DNA from: Clytia hemisphaerica
Taxonomy: Eukaryota; Cnidaria; Hydrozoa; Leptothecata; Clytiidae
DNA length: 64,000 nucleotides
Direction of reading: 5' to 3'
Assembly: GCA_902728285.1 (NCBI GenBank)
Contig: CACVBU010000274.1
Span: 586,942-650,941 of the forward strand
Shown piece by piece: positions 35,101 through 50,100 of this stretch. The position numbers were made by a program, and so were the translations under genes. Below the pieces are notes generated by a model, which saw only the letters and a list, made by a program, of their open reading frames with translations, had not been told where the DNA came from and ran no database searches. Positions within the stretch are counted from its first letter, which is position 1; each line of letters begins with the position of its first letter.

Positions 35101-38100
35101 TGTATCTTTAAGCGTGATAAGACTGGGTTAGAGTTTAATAGGAAGAAAAAGATATCGTCAAAATATCTGAAGTCACTGCATTGACATTCTCATAAAACAA
35201 AGAATTTAGACCTTTAGATTTCCTTGTAAGGGGCCATCCACATAGTACGTACGCAGTGAAGGGGGGGGGAGGGAAACTTAACAAAAGCGTACGTCTATTA
35301 TTTAAATGACGTCGTTTCTATTGTTCTCTGCGTACTAGGGGGGAGGGGGTATCCAATATCTGGAAAAATTTTGCGTACGTACTATATGGATGACTCCTAA
35401 ACTCATTAACGGATCAGTCAAAAGCCAATAGTGCTGTTAAGGGCTGATCGGTGTATAAGAAACACGTGTTTTATATGGAACGGGTCACTTTTGGGTCCAG
35501 AAAACCAAAACTACGTCACCAAGGGTGACGTACATATACATGTCAAATTATGTCTTAAAATCAGATTTTGATGCTCTCATTAAACCAATGAGGCTCATGC
35601 AGACCACCAAAAATAACGAACATTCAAGAACAATCTAAAATGAAGAAACCAGCCTGGAATGTGATTAAATCGAGAAAACGCAAAAGTTCACAGATTCTTA
35701 TAACTCAAAAAATATATTACCTGTGCAGTATAATGGCCACCATCTGGTTTCTTGACACGTCCTCGTTCAAGAAATTTACCACCAATGATACCAGAGTTAC
35801 GTTGTGGTGGTTCAAAGACCAAGATGGTATCGTCAGATAAAAAGTATGAAATAGTAAAACGTCGGTCAACTTCGATTGGTTTTTGTGTATCCATTTTGGC
35901 AACAAATCGTAGCACATTGCTTTCCAAACCATGTCTGTGTGAATAAGAAATGAGAGGTCCGTAGTAGTATTACAATAGAAACCATAGTCATTATCTAAAG
36001 CCCTGGTCTGGTAATGTATTATTTTAGCTTTATTGTTATATTTTCTTTTGTTGTAAATTAAAGGCAAGTTGCGATTTGCATGCTTTTTATTAACATGTCA
36101 CAATTTTCGCCTCTTGGGATTGGTTTATTTTCTAGTCACATGATAAAAACTATGCAATACAAATCCATTTACGTACGAAAGCTCGAACTGTTAACAATAG
36201 AACACAAGCCTTCTAGACCGGGGTTTTTTATAATGACTATGTAGAAACTACACTATGAAACAGTATGACAATTCCTATTGAAAAACAGACAGGAAACCTA
36301 ATTTTTATTTTACAATTATTTTCTGGATGACTCTAAAAAAGATTTTCGACTGACAAATAAATTTTTGGACCATCAAAATTGTAGACCATTCGTTTCATTT
36401 CTATTCAACATTTTTAACGTCATAAGTATTCTAAATTGATCGTCTGCATTATGTAATCTTGAAAAGAAGACATTCCATTGTCAAATAGAACAATGACGTA
36501 GCGTGCGCGAACTGTTTTGTTTTGATGATTCGCTTTAAGGCCGGTCTCCACTTTCGCGAGACATGAGCGAATACGTATTGACGTTTTTGTAAGGTCATTG
36601 GTCGGTTGAAAAATGAAGCAATTCCATTGGTAGAAATTGACGTAACGGATGAAAAAAGTAGAACTTCCTTTAGTGAGCACCTCACTAAAAACCGGGATTT
36701 TTCATCTCGTTTCTTAATTGCGTAAAAAAACGCGGGTGACGTCTAGTATAGGCTAAACTTCCTCTTTTAACCTTCTAAACTTCTTTTTTTTTGTTCGCGC
36801 GAAACTTTTTTATGACGTAATCTTTTCTTCAGGCAAAAAAGGTTAAGAAAAAAACTGTCGCCTATTTCGCGCGAAAGTGGAGTCCGACCTTTATAGCAAC
36901 TGCAATTTTTTGCAAGTTCAACAATTTTCACGGCGATTCCCACCTCCTATATAGCCTTTATCTTAGTTTTAAGATCGCCAGTGAAATTCATTCCAGAAAA
37001 GGAACTTTATTCATGATGTATGCACCATTGCAAGGTATTCTGACATTCACCGAACCAATAGCTGATTGGTTATAAGTGACGTAAAATCAGTCAATACGTC
37101 ACTTTCAACCAATCAGCTGTTGGGTCCGTGGAAGATATTGCAATGGTGCATTTTCAAGAATATGAAATCACACTCACCTATCTTTCTCCATGAACTTGAT
37201 GAAATCTCTTCTTGGTGGTTTTGGAATCAAACTCAAACAGTTACAAAGTGAATCTTCTTCAGATCCAAAACCATTATAAGGAGGCATAACACGTGTGGCA
37301 GGTCCATCTTTCTGTGATTTGTAATCTACAGCATCGAAGTTATCTACGAAAAAAAAAATGGAAATGGAAAATGGAAAAGCCTCTACAACTTGAATGTCTC
37401 ATTAACTCAAACAAGTTTTCTCGTCCCTGCCTTATAAACCTTACTCCCTCAGACTCCGTAACCTTTTGAAAAAAGTAAAACCTTGTGATCACGCCCTTGA
37501 AAGTGAAAATTTTGAAAAAAAGAAAAAAATACCCCCAGATATTCAGCCAAGGAACAAGTGTGCAAAATTTCAGCCAAATCGGACTATTTTTTAAGTCTCC
37601 AGCCTGCCCCAAAGTTTCGAGGTGACAGACAGACAGACAGACAGATACTAGCTCAACTGAAGTTGAGTAAAGTGAATCCCTAAAAAATAGATCCTGAAAA
37701 GAGCTTTCCAACGAACCCAAACAATGACCTATTTAACTTTATCCAAAGCTGAGAAAATTGCATTTGAAATTGGCTTTGAAAAAATCCTTGAATTTCCGTT
37801 TGCCACAGTTACTAAAAGAGTTAAAACTAATGAGCCATACTCACCATAACCGTATTTGGATCGATAATATTCCTGTGTGAATTCATCACAACCACAAATC
37901 GTGAATTTCCTCCCCCAAACATTGATGATTGCACCAACAACCAAATCAGAATCATGGTAATATTCGGTATGGACAGCTCCAGTCTTCAAACTGTCTAAAA
38001 TGTATCGGCCACCTTGCCCAGTAGGACCAAACACATTTAGAACGGTTCTTTTAGTGACTTTACCCGGTTGATGCATCTCTGTAGATTCCTATGGATACAT

Positions 38101-41100
38101 TTATAAAGTTTCATTCGATTATGTCCAAAAGAGTGTCGATCGGATAACTCATCGAATTATTTAACACATAGTTTATCGAATGAATTATCGTGATCGAATA
38201 TTTTATCACATACGGCAGCTACGAGGTTCCATATCTTTCGATAGCTAAGGTTTTATGGTGTTTATGGTTTGTGTTTTGGTTAGAAAAACTTGTACTCACT
38301 TGAATGTTTATCGTTCAAAGACAATATTCTAAAAGTTGAGAAACTTCATACCACTTCATCTTTAAAGAATAAAGTAGACAAACGTATAGGATATTTAAAA
38401 AGCTCAACATGCTGAGTTAGCAACAAAAATAATGCAATTCAACTTGATAGACAAACCTTTGGCAGTTTAGCTCTTCTCAAAAACAAGGGTACTGCATCAC
38501 GTCCAGAATTTTGGTTGAATAATTTCACGAATCTCCACAGTATCATCAGCCAAGAAATAATGCAAAACACATTCTCGTGGATCACCAAACATGGAATCAG
38601 TATCATCCCAATAACAATAGAATCTCAATACACGACGATCATTTTCTAAGAATTGTCGTAGAGTATCTTCCTTTTCGTATGGTCTCAAAGGTTGCATGCT
38701 TTCAGCTAACTCGTGTCTATGTGAGCTGTAAGGATCATTAGGTGTATTTAGTGGTGGTTTAACTCGAACTCCTAATTTCTTTAGGAAGTTGTGAGTGAAT
38801 TGATCACAGCCCTATAAATAAAATGAAAATATCATCAGTCAAAATATCGATCTATTTTCTTCAATTGTCTTAAAAGAGCCGCTTTCTAAAGTAAAAAAGA
38901 ACAAGGGTTTTGGTGTTGAATAATTTTTTTGGCAGTAGGAGTTTTCCTAGAGAAAAATGATGTTGTAGATTAGTTATTATTAAAGGCTTGATCCATTTGG
39001 TCAATTTTCCTCGGTGGACAGACTCGAAGTGCCTCTCCATTCAACATCAACCTTCTTTTAAGTTACAGCTTTTAATGCTAAAAAAAGATATAAAAAATAT
39101 AAAACTTACTGTCAAATGGTAGACTCTTGAATACATTTTAATTTCTCGACCAACATTAAAATGATCAACAGTATAAAATTCTTCATCTTGTGGTGCTGGC
39201 AATGGAATGCGATGTCTTCTAATCAATGTTCCTTGAGGAATACCACTATTCTCTACTTTGCGTTCAATCACTTGTATAGTATCATCTTCCAAATAGAAAT
39301 AGATTTTACATTTTCGTATACGATTCTTTTCTTCTCGCTTCTCGTGCACAGTCTCTTGAAAGTATGCATCAAAGCATAAAACTTGTCTATCAAAGGCAAC
39401 CCAAGCTGGCGCCTGCTTTCCACTACCTTTAGGATATGAACTATTTCTTGGCTTTGCTTTACTGCCAGGCATTAATTCACCTCCTGAAAATAAGAAAAAT
39501 ACAATCAAACTCGTAAAGAAATCTTGCTCGACTCGACTAAAAGATAATCAATCAATCTGAGAATTCTAAGGATTTAACCTAGATGAAGACAACATTCAAT
39601 TCGAATTATAGAAAGATTCAAATCAAAGTGAGTTTGAATTGAAGAAAGTTCACTTGATGTGCGAAAGGTGCTAGTGTGACAGAAACAGGAGTTTTGAATA
39701 TATAGATTTCCCAATATCAAAGATAATTCAAAAAATTTCACCATCACTATCTTGATCAGAAAATAGACGACGAAAGTTTCGTTGTTAAAAAAAAAAATTC
39801 TACATTTCGTGTACATCTAACAGAAATGAAATTGAAATTCACAGATTATTTCCCAAGTCAAGAATTTAGGAAAAAACCTTGAAAAACAGAATAGAATACT
39901 TCCAAGGTCATAAATTCTCTATCGATTTGAAAATTATTGTCATACCTATTCCAGATTTGTGTTCAGCCACATGAACTGCAACATCATTTCTGTAGTCAAA
40001 ACATTGTGATTTGTGGAATTTGTCTTTTCCAAGCTATAAGAAAAGAAAAATACACATCCCCATTATGATATATCTTTGTAGGCTTTTAAATTTAAATCAA
40101 ATAAACAGCTGATAAACTATCATTATATCAGAGCTAGGATCATATGGGGGCTGGGGTCTTTAGCTATCGAATTGCTTAAAAAAGAAATACTTGATCATAA
40201 AATTGGTTTAATTCAACTGTTTCTGTATATAGTGACCCTTTGAGAATCCCCCACTATCTTCAAATTTTTATTTATCATTTTAATATTGATGGGAATGGAA
40301 TGTTAATTTTAATGTTGATGTTGCATGGGGCATAATGAGATAATAATGCAGCAACAATCAAACAGTTATTTTTCTATGGTCCAAAGTCTCGTGTTAAAAA
40401 TCTAAATTCCAAAAGTAAATTAGAGGGCCTAAAACCCATTTGTTGAGTTTAAAATTTCGCAGGTCCCCTTATGTCTCAAATAATTTGTAGAATTTAAAAA
40501 AATGCTAAGGGTTTTAGAAAAAGAACTAAAAGCGTCACTTTTTGGTATCATTGATTGATATAAACAGGTCCATAATATTCCTCATTCTATTCGTCTGATA
40601 ACCCTGCCAATGCATTGGACTGTCTAGTATTATAGTCTGGTTCAGAAAAGTATTACAATCAAGTATTATCAAATTTTCAGAGTTTTTTTTTAGCCTTTTT
40701 AACTGGCATCGGGTATACTGGTTTTGGTTTGATTTCAGGGTAAAAAGTTTTCTCATTTGACACTGGCTGTTTCGTGTTCAGTATTGTTTTCTTTGTTAAA
40801 TATTTGCAATGTTAGCTATTTTAATGTAACATTAATGTAACATAATGTAACAGGAGCTAACTGTATAGACCTTTTGCTAGTTAGGATGTCATTTTGAATA
40901 ATTAAAAACCCTAGCCTAAAAAACAACCCATAATATGACCCAAACTAATTATTTGGGCCACTAGGCAGTTTTGAACTTAAAAAAGTCCTGAACATGACCC
41001 AAACTTGTCTGTGCATTTGTTGCGCGTGTTCAGGCCAGGTTTTAGGAGGCATGTCTGGGGTGCTTTCGGGCCATACCATGGGTCGTCCAAATGTGCAATT

Positions 41101-44100
41101 ACACACTTATCACTATCACCGCAAAAATAACTTCTGTGATAATTAGTTCCTGCGAAAATTAGTTCCTTTAAAGTATTTGCTTTTAATCACTGAATTTCGA
41201 AAACAACATCAGTCAACTAAAGGATGAATTTGCATCAACAAAGATGAGTTACGCCAATCAGGTTTCTAAGACGATCAAACTAAAATTGAAAGCTTGACAG
41301 AGCTTGAGAAAAAAAAATAAAACATACATCAGCCAGCTTTATCAATTAACTAAAATTTGTTATTTTAAATCCCAAGATAGCCCTTTGATTCATTAGGCCT
41401 GGTTACACGCTACTGTAAAGAAAAAATAATTCCGCATATGTAAATGGTTCAGTGTAAGGTCTGGCAAAATTTTCAGGAAATATCCTGCAGAGTGCCGATT
41501 TGGGTGGGTGTTTTTCCCCATAGATCTTTTTCTTGGGAAGTTATTCTTCAATTTAGTCTTCCAGGTTGGCTTGGGTTAAATTTCTTCATCTATTGCTAAA
41601 ATTTAAGTAATTTCACATAGTTTTCAAAAAATGTTGATTTCATTAAAAAGCAACTGTTTATTTTATTATAAATCTATTTGAAGTTTTGCAGCACATTTTT
41701 GACCGATTTTCGACCGACCCTATTTTTGCTAAAATCAAAAAAATAATAATATTGAATTTCCACTACAGTACAATATATTTTACACACTAGTTATTTGTAA
41801 GAATCAAATTTGAATAAGCTGAAAATTAATTCAAGAAATTGAAAAATTTAGAAAATCAAGCATTCCATACACTTTTATTATGATCTTCATCGGAGATAAA
41901 AAAAAGTGAATTTTTGATCCATATTTTTTTGGAAAACATCTTTGGTACTTTACCAACCCTGATAAATGAAAAATTTATTCTTATTTTACCGACCGACCCA
42001 TTTTTTGCTAACAATCTGCCCGTAGAACAACAAATTAAATTGATCTCGCCTAACTGCCTGCCTTTCATAACGGGCAGGTCTAATACCTACTTCTTACTAC
42101 TTACTACTTAATACTTAATACTGATTACCTAATCCGTTTGGATACTTTACAGACCAGAACTTCCAGGCCTGACTCTCCTTCGCATGTTCAAAATCTCTAT
42201 TCTATGTTTCGTGGAATTTGAATGCTAACACATAAGTCTTTGCTTTATATTTACTTAAAGTCTTTCAATGTGTTATCTAAAAGAAATATTTGCATTAAAG
42301 TAAATATTTTCTTCGCCCCATATAAGTATAAAGCAAAAGGTCATTATCTTAGTTTTTTTCTTTTTTTCTGCTCTCTCGTATTTAATTATAAGAAAACATT
42401 CAAATCAGTTATTCTTATACACCCATGTCTCCTTTATAAAGATCCAATTGGCTAAAACGTTATTCAAACGCTCTTCGAGATTAAATATAGCTTATTAACT
42501 ATATCCTTTTGTATTATCTGCATTATATCGAGTAGTGTCATAATACTTCTTGAGATTGGTTCGTAGGGATTTATATTCAATAACTATAATAATATTTTTG
42601 TCAAATAATGTCACTTTATCAATAATAGGCAAAAGTTCAATAATTGGCACCTTCAAAAATCTCTTTTAGCATTTTCTACTAGAAATTTAGTGAAAATTCA
42701 AAGCATCTTATTCAGCACATTGATAATGCTTACTACAATAAAGTTTAAAAAGGTTATATTAAATGACCGTGTCAATATTCTGGCTCGAAAGGGTCATTTG
42801 TAATCAGGTTTGTAATAAAATCAAGTCATGTCAAAATATTCTCGGCCATCTACTTCAGTTACCTGCTCCAATGAAACAGGGGCATACTCACTTATTTTAA
42901 TTCTTATAAATAAAGCTAATATGAATGAGCAAATGAGCATATCTTTTTCATACGAAAAAGTGTGTCTTGACATAATCTGTGTAGTCTGTAAACTTTATTG
43001 AAAAAGTGCGGGAAAATAAAGTGAAGAGAAAAAAAGGGAAAAAATATTTTCATGTCTTCAAAACGCTTTAAAACAAAAAGTTGAAATTTTTTCAACACAA
43101 AATTTTCAAATAAGGTCAAATTAGGCATGCTGATTATTTTAAAGGTATTTTTGAGCAATTTTGAGGTATATACAGTAAATATTCAAGTATTAGATAGTAA
43201 GTATTAAGTAGTAGGTATTAGGCGTTTTAGACCTGCCCCTTTCATAACTGACTATCTTACTCACTCAAATTTATTGAAAAAAACTACTGTATCATAATAA
43301 AAACTGTTTTCTTATTATATTTGATCATTTATTTACCATTTTTAAATCCTCTGCTCAAGCAATCTCAACCGACAGAGATTTTGCAAGCAAACTGCACGCT
43401 TCAAGGCTTGCAGACTTAGGATTTGATCGTGCAATTAAGAGGATTTCCTAGACTGCCAAAGCAGGAATGTCAATGATAACACCAGCGGACTTTTTGGATA
43501 TTCAGACGGTGTCTATCGAACAAATCGAACGCCGAATCAATTGAATGTTTGATTGGTTCGATTGCAATTTTTGTTTGAAGTTGTTCGATTGACACTGTCT
43601 GGGGATTATGGTGTGCCCCCCCCACAATAGAATAGAGTCTACTTCTGACTGAACTTTGCTTTGATTTTGATCTGATGATTTTGATGGGGCCTAGTCCAGT
43701 GAAGTAGACTAGAGGATATTGCCATATTGGAAGTTTTTCACTTTCGTTTTCAAAAGTTATATAAAACAACAAAAGAATAAAATATATTCTAAATCCAATC
43801 AAAGTTTATGACACTACAATAAAAACATTACAATATATACGTCCAAAATTTGAAAAAAATTGGTCTAGTATTGGACATGGTTTTCTGTTTCTTTTTCTCC
43901 AAAAAGGGACTGGATCTAGTGGCATGTATTTGCTACCACCTCAAGCAAAGCCAAAATATGAAGCCTGCCAAATTACCCCGGGCCACTTATCAGCACCATC
44001 CAGTCTATCAAAAAGGCATTTAAGTGGCCTTACGGGCTACCCCAGTGTGGAAATGATGCAATGTCGACACTTACAGTTATTTGTTAACACTGAGGTCTAC

Positions 44101-47100
44101 GCCAAAAACAGTGTACTGTAGCTGGAACCTCAATATTCCAGGATTAAACAATACCTGTTATCTTTTTTCTTTAAAGAATCAATAAGCCATCAACATCGAT
44201 AAATTACACATATTTCCTCAGAAACTTTTAAAATTATCTGCCATTATGACTTTCTTGTGGTAAGTATAAAACACAGGTCACAGGTCACGGGTCACCAGGT
44301 TACAGGTCATACAAATTACAGACCGGAAAACTGTAAGACAGATAAAAAATACTCATTCCATTTAGTCACTGAGTATAAGATTTTAGATTGATAAAAAGTA
44401 CAAAAAGAACGGTAGATGCTGTGAAATCCGATAAATACAGCACTAAACAGGGTTGCGATCAACCTGGCACTCTTAGAGAAGTGCGAAGTTCATTTTTTGG
44501 TATTGGTTGTATCAATTGGATCAATATCAAAGATAATCAAATAATAACAAAAATTGGCCATATATTTCATTGGATCTCTGGCTAACATCAATCGCTACTG
44601 GACCAGATGTGGTACCATAACATTTCTGCAAGAAAAGATTACTAAAGACCACATGGCTTTAACACACCAGGTTAGCCCTGGATCATAGAGGTATACGTTT
44701 ATATTTTTACTTCCAAGTCAGCAACAAGGGTCCTGTGGCTGGTCACCCAGGCATTTTGCCAAATCCTGAGGAACAGCTGCACATGACAGTGAATCTGATA
44801 TTCCCATGTGCAGCTGATCAGGTAACTTTTCATCTTTTCGCAATTCTATGGTTTAGACTGACTCCTACTACATTCATTATATACCAGTTAAGTGCTCCAG
44901 TCTCTGGTTTCCGTTGCGGAGACTACCTAAAATGTCTAAATCTACTGAAGTTAACGGTGTCTCTTCGGACGTGATTCAAGGCTGGAAAACATCCCTCGCT
45001 GAACTTGCAGAGCAGGCTTCAACACCTAAAATCAGAGATTGCCTCAGATCATACAATCCAGAAAATCCAACGAAAGAAAACATAAATTCTCTGAAATCGT
45101 CATTCAACAAGGACGTTATTATGGACACTCTATCTTTTCTATCCAAAGCTCCTGTCGACACCATCCGACTTTAAGATGAAGCTGTCAAGAAGCTTTGCCT
45201 AAAAATAAAAAATTATTTTGAAGACATTTGTCAAATCTGCACTGAACCATACAGAATCAAACTCGATCATCAACCATTTATTAACTGTATTGTGTGTGGC
45301 CAAGAGGTTCACAAACAGTGCTATATTGACCATCTCAAAAGTATGAACTTAATGAATGAAAACAAAGAATTGAGATTTCCCATATTCAACATTCCAGGTG
45401 TCTGTTACATATGCACATCATGCCAAACGAAAATTGCCAACTTTCCAAACTCCAAACCTCAAACCAGTGATAATCACGAAACTTCACCACCAACCAAGTT
45501 CCAAGAAGAATCTACTGCAATTAAAACTAAATCTATTCTTGAACGCACCAGTCTTCCATCACCAAAAAGAACCATATTACATGAACGATCTCCTAATACA
45601 ATTAAAGATATTAACCAAAATGTTAGTATTCCATCACCAAGAAGAACTCTTCCGCATATACCATTATCACCAAATATTGTTGTCACCAACAGACAGGACA
45701 GCGATATCTACCTAGGAAGAACTGAGTTTATGCGAAATAAATTTCAAAGAGAAATCCAAAACAGTATCATGCTTACCTCAGAAAATATCACAGAAACAAA
45801 TTCACAAAATAACAATTTTTCAAAAAGCAGTGACTTTTCTCCAAAAGAAAACCTTTCTCAAAATAACGAAAACGAGGAACCTATTTGCATTTTCTATAAA
45901 AAGGGAAAATGCAAACATGGTATTAAAGGAAACCGCTGCAAGTACAAACATCCAAAAGCTTGTCCGAAGCTGATGAGACATGGCAACAAAAGCCCTAAAG
46001 GATGCAACGCAGGAACAAAATGCCCTCATTTCCATCCAAGAATGTGTTCATCATCAATCAAAATAAGTCAGTGCTTTAATGACAACTGTAATTTTGTTCA
46101 TGTAAAAGGCACCAAGCGCAAGCCCCCTACACAAAGAAAGATCAGCTCACCGAACACCCTTCAACAGCTGGATTTTCAGAAACTATTGGACAATTTCAGA
46201 ACAGAAATGCTGTCACTGATACGAGACGAAATGAAACAGCCACCTCAACTTCCAAATCATCAGAGCAATCAACTAAGATTCCATCCTCCAATCCTTCCAC
46301 AACCATTGATGCAATCCAAAAACCTGAATTTCAACCGAACAAACCATCTACCGAACCATCAATATCCAACGTTACACCAATAACAAAATATTCATTTCTT
46401 AATATCCAAGGCTTGTGCCCACAAACAAAACCGTCATCAGTTCCATACCTACGTGACATTCTACACACTGACAATCAAATATTTTTATTTGTAGAAACAT
46501 CACAATAAAGCTGAGCTTGAGATACAAGGTTATAGAATTTTTAGAAAGGATCGAAATCGACCAAAAGCCAAACATGGTAGATACAGTGGCGGTGTTGCAT
46601 TATACATCCGTGAAGATGTTGCCCCTTTTTTCACTCCACTACTGGAATTCTCAAATGGAGTCAACGAAGCCCTTTTACTCTACTCTAAACAATTCAATAT
46701 TGTTCTTGGCATTGTTTACAGGCAACCAACAAACAAACTCCATAAATCGGACGCCCCAGAATTTATCCAATTGATTTATTCTATAATATCAAAAATTGAA
46801 TCACTTCAAGATTACACCCCAGACATTGTAATCTGCGGTGATTTCAACATCCCTCATACCTTAATCAATGACAGATACACCCCAACTGAAAATTGCAATA
46901 AACAACTTTTAAATGCTTTACAATATTTCATGATACACCTAAACCTGAATCAATCCATTCACAAAGAAACTCATTCAGATGGAAATATTTTAGACTTTCT
47001 ATTGACAAACAATCATGAAATGATATTTGATTATGATGTTATTCCTACAGTCCATTCAGATAATCACTTAATAGACATTTTAACACATTTGACTTTTACT

Positions 47101-50100
47101 GAAACAAGAAAGGTTGAAAACAAAAAAACTTTGAACAGCAAATTCGATAATTTCAATTTTCTTAACAAAAACATGAATTGGGAAGCCATAAACAAAGATT
47201 TACAATGTATTGACTGGCGTAAGACTTTGCACTCAACCTCAGACCCAGAGAAACAATACGAGTTATTTCAGCAAACAAAGTACCAGCTCGAAAACCAAAA
47301 CATTCTTATAAAATAATCCCAAGAGACAGACGTGTTTTAATGCGTAATAGATCAAAATTTAAAAAAAAGCATCGAACTAACAAAACCGCACAGAAACTTA
47401 TCGATATTGAACTCAAGCTTCAACAGTCACACATAAATGAAAGACAAAAGCAAGAACTTGATGCTACTTCAAAAATTAAATCTAATCCTAAATATTTCTA
47501 TGCCTATGCAAAGAAGTTTTCAAAGCATAAACCCAAGGTTGGACCCTTAATGGATCCGTCAACAAATGAACTTACAAATGACAGTAAACGTATGGCTAAC
47601 ATACTTCAGAACCAATACAGTTCTGTCTTTACTCAACCATTGGAGAGATACGACCTGAATGAAAATGACAACAACACTTCTCAACTATGTGATATAGACC
47701 TCACAGAAGCTGATTTTATCAACGAAATCAACACCCTATCTTCAAACTCTGCCCCTGGACCTGATGGTTTCCCTGCCATCCTGCTCAAAAAAGCCAGACA
47801 ACAACTTGCAACTCCTCTTTGTCTTATCTGGAGAAATATTCTAGACAAAAGTCAAACTCCCCATCTACTGAAATCAAGCTACATCACACCAATCTTCAAA
47901 AAAGGCAATCAAGGTTTACCAGAAAACTATAGACCAGTCGCTTTAACTTCGAATGTCTCAAAAATTTTCGAAAAAATTGTCAGAAGTAAGATACAAAAAC
48001 ATCTTGAAGACAACAATCTTTTCAATTGCAACCAACATGGCTTCAGATCTGGTAGATCCTGCCTGAGCCAACTTCTCTCTCATACAGAACGACTTACCAT
48101 ATAGAAAATGGCAATAATGTGGACGTGATCTACCTTGACTTTAGCAAGGCTTTCGACAGAGTCGACCATACCATTCTTCTGAACAAAATTAAAACCAATG
48201 GCATCAAAGGCAAACTACTTGCTTGGATCAAATCCTTTCTAACAGGTAGAACGCAACAAGTCTCTGTTGACTACACACTATCAGAAAGGTCAGAAGTCAT
48301 CTCTGGTGTTCCCCAAGGATCTGTGCTTGGACCACTACTGTTTCTGATAATGATACAAGACATTGACAAAAAGATATTACACTCTTTCTTATCATCATTT
48401 GCTGATGATACACGTCTAATGAAAGAAATCAAAAACCATGCTGATATCATTCAGCTCCAAGATGACATGAACGCAGTCTATGAGTGGACTGGATTGAATA
48501 ACATGAAATTGAATGGACTTAAATTTGAACATCTCAATTATGGTAGAAAGGAAGAACTTAAAGAACTCTCCAAATACTTCTCTGATACCCAAAAGGTGAT
48601 AGAGACCAAGACTACAGTCAAAGACCTTGGGATCACTTTAGATGTGGGTATGACATATGACAATCATATAGAAAATGAAAAAGCACTGAAAGAGCAAATG
48701 TATTAGTTGATAATCTCGAAGTTAACGACAACGGTCAAAGATTTCACACCTTCTTCAACGAAACAAATCAATCAGTACTTAATACATGGTTTACCCACAA
48801 GAAATGTAGAAGGGTAACCTGGCACTCACCAGACGGAAAAACTCAAAAAGTATACGATTTTATTTTATCGTGTAGCTGGATTAGACAGTATGTTAAAAAC
48901 TGCAGAGTTTACAACAGCTTCGACTTCGACAGCGATCATCGACTCGTAACAGCCATCATAATGAAAACCCCGACTTCTAAAGCTGCTCGATTCATCAATA
49001 GAAAGAAAATAAAGCAACCCCTCAAACACAATCTATCAGCCCTGAAAGATCAAACAATTGCAACAAACTTTAAAACTATGGCAATTAATAGGTTGAATTC
49101 TTTAGTCTTAGACGTAGACAACAACACCCTCAACAACAGCCTTCTGAAAGCAATAAACGATGCTGCAACCGAAACCCTCCCAAAGAAAGTGATCAATGTC
49201 TCACGTCAACCCTGGCATAATGATGATAAATTGAATGAACTGTTTAACCTCAGAGATAAACTTGTTACTGAGAATGCAAATATAAATTCTATCAAAGCTG
49301 TACGAAAGAAAATTCGTTATCGTGCCAAACACCTCAAGAATGTTTATCTTAAACAAGAAGCAGACCAGATCAACCAACTGGCCATTAACAGAGAAATCGA
49401 AAAACTTTTTCAAAGAGCCAAAAATCAAAATAGTACTCTTAAACCAGTCCCGAGTTCATGTGATCCAAATAAACTTCTTGAACATTTCAAATCTCATTTT
49501 AACCCCCCGCAACGACCAGATGAAACAATGCCAAACGAATTGCGCAATGATCATGATAATCTCCCTCGTTTTATTCAAGAACTTCGTCAAATATCAGCAA
49601 ACACAGATATTGAAGACAGCCCACCCACTATTGAAGAAATCCAAAAACAAATCGCCAGCTTAAAAAACAATAAGGCTAATAATGACGTAGATCCTGAACT
49701 TCTAAAACTATGCGATGATCCCGTCTTATCACAAATAATCCACCATATTACAACAAACCTATGGATGAATAATGATATCCCAGAAGCATGGAGCAACTCG
49801 CGCCTTAAAGCTCTTTGGAAAAATAAAGGTTCCAAACAAGACCCCTCAAAATATAGAGGGATCAGCATAGGGTCAACAATATGCAAACTTGTGACTAACA
49901 TTGTCTTAAATCGCCTGCAACCGTGGTATGAAGCTCAACTTAGTGATGATCAAAACGGTTTCAGGAAAGATAGAGGGACGACGGACGGCATTTTTGAACT
50001 GAAACGTGTACAGCAAATCACTAACCGAAAGAAGCAGCCCCTCTTCCTACTGTTTGTAGATTTATCTGCAGCATTTGATCACATTCCGAGACATTGGTTA

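Noticed and set aside
45474-46035. Minus-strand open frames opposite LINE ORF1
   Set aside because: They mirror the ORF1 coding frame, which has clear zinc-finger signatures on the plus strand.
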